NCBI GenBank assembly: GCA_946902985.2
Contig: OX336389.2
Span: 343,640,444-343,704,443, forward strand
Direction: 5' to 3'
From: Meconema thalassinum
Lineage: Eukaryota > Arthropoda > Insecta > Orthoptera > Tettigoniidae
DNA: 64,000 bases
Shown: positions 63,603 to 64,000 of the stretch, in pieces
Layout of the letters: every line of letters begins with the position of its first letter
Position numbering within the stretch: position 1 is the stretch's first letter
The notes under the pieces: model-generated
What the model was told of the DNA's origin: nothing
Database searches by the model: none
The model's input: the letters and a program-made list of their open reading frames with translations, nothing else
Position numbers and translations under genes: made by a program

Positions 63603-64000
63603 CGAAGCTGATTACACTTTTGTAACAAAACATTTCCAAATTGTATCTCGTTTTGTGGTATTGGTTTAAAAAGCAATAAATTGTGTTGTAAATAAAATAC
63701 AACACAAAAATACATTGTGTTGTAATAAACTATGTTGTAAAATAAAATTTTATTTCATAGAAATGCTCTGCAAAAGCCATTAACAGAAGCGTAAAATAAT
63801 ATGTTCTAAAACAGAAATCGTTCAAACTTATTGTGAAGCCTGTGTAAATATATTTTGAAAGAGCAAAATATCTTGCAATGCTGCATAAGAAGGCGGCAAC
63901 CAGTGAAATCGAACTCAGCCCCGTCGCTAGCGCGCTGCGAGCAGATTTCAAGCCGATTACGGGTGGGTAGGCAACCCATTTTACAGTTCCGTGTTGAATC

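Larger units (their letters stand above)
62590..64000 (+). mobile_element. DNA transposon with long TIRs, right end outside window
   Basis: 62605-62703 (GTTCCGATTCAACACGGAAC, GGGTTGCCTACCCACCCGCA, GCTCGCAGCGCGCTAGCGAC, GGGGCTGAGTTCGAT) is the inverse of 63911-64000. A second inverted pair is GAGATACAATTTGGATATAA (62704) against CCAAATTGTATCTCG (63637). A DDE transposase fragment lies between, and an S-E SINE interrupts the right side. The right TIR may extend beyond 64000. Confidence 0.7.

Overview
The window is eukaryotic and most likely from a large insect genome. It is AT-rich, has no operons, and is dominated by transposons of types common in insects: Tc1/mariner, piggyBac, several hAT groups, non-LTR retrotransposons, a Penelope-like element (PLE), and many tRNA-headed SINEs. 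The SINE types and the (ATC)n-tailed retroposon suggest a polyneopteran such as an orthopteran, but I cannot prove that from sequence alone. No complete host gene is recognisable. Two spliced-looking exons (27950-28394) and one GC- and proline-rich open frame (32208-32774) are the only candidate non-transposon coding pieces.

Layout. 1-6.4 kb: SINEs, a ~92-bp tandem repeat, a decayed Tc1 transposase, a Penelope-LTR hairpin and a 64-bp minisatellite. 6.4-11.7 kb: two copies of a tRNA-like repeat, the second split by a hAT element (7895-10466) that carries a ~145-bp tandem array. 13-14.7 kb: a SINE cluster. 15-19 kb: an internally deleted Tc1, a mariner abutting it, and a piggyBac inserted inside that mariner. 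19.5-22.4 kb: SINEs. 22.66-26.41 kb: a hAT with 8-bp target-site duplication (TSD) holding a minisatellite retroposon, a DDE transposase relic and a SINE. 26-35.6 kb: SINEs, two candidate exons, an RTE-like LINE tail, a hAT relic and the proline-rich frame. 35.8-37.3 kb: a large foldback element broken by a SINE. 39-40.3 kb: a decayed Tc1. 40.6-45.5 kb: a PLE with inverted LTRs, hammerhead-ribozyme-like motifs and a GIY-YIG endonuclease remnant, split by a jockey-like LINE that is itself split by an intact Tc1. 47-50.7 kb: SINEs, a mariner fragment, and a LINE split by a hAT. 54.2-55.6 kb: a second, nearly identical intact Tc1 in opposite orientation. 55.9-56.8 kb: a second foldback. 56.9-62.25 kb: a four-level nest (SINE < minisatellite retroposon < LINE < hAT). 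62.6-64 kb: part of a transposon with long inverted repeats and a DDE transposase fragment.

The genes do not form a pathway. The window is a record of successive insertions, and many can be ordered because boundaries and TSDs are readable. The least familiar items are the retroposon family with a ~300-bp head, a 29-bp minisatellite body and a GGCC...(ATC)n tail; the mariner with 208-bp gap-free inverted ends; and the PLE LTRs with hammerhead-like motifs. Repeat family names S-A to S-J and 'repeat L' are local labels used only here. Boundaries of SINEs without a stated TSD are approximate.
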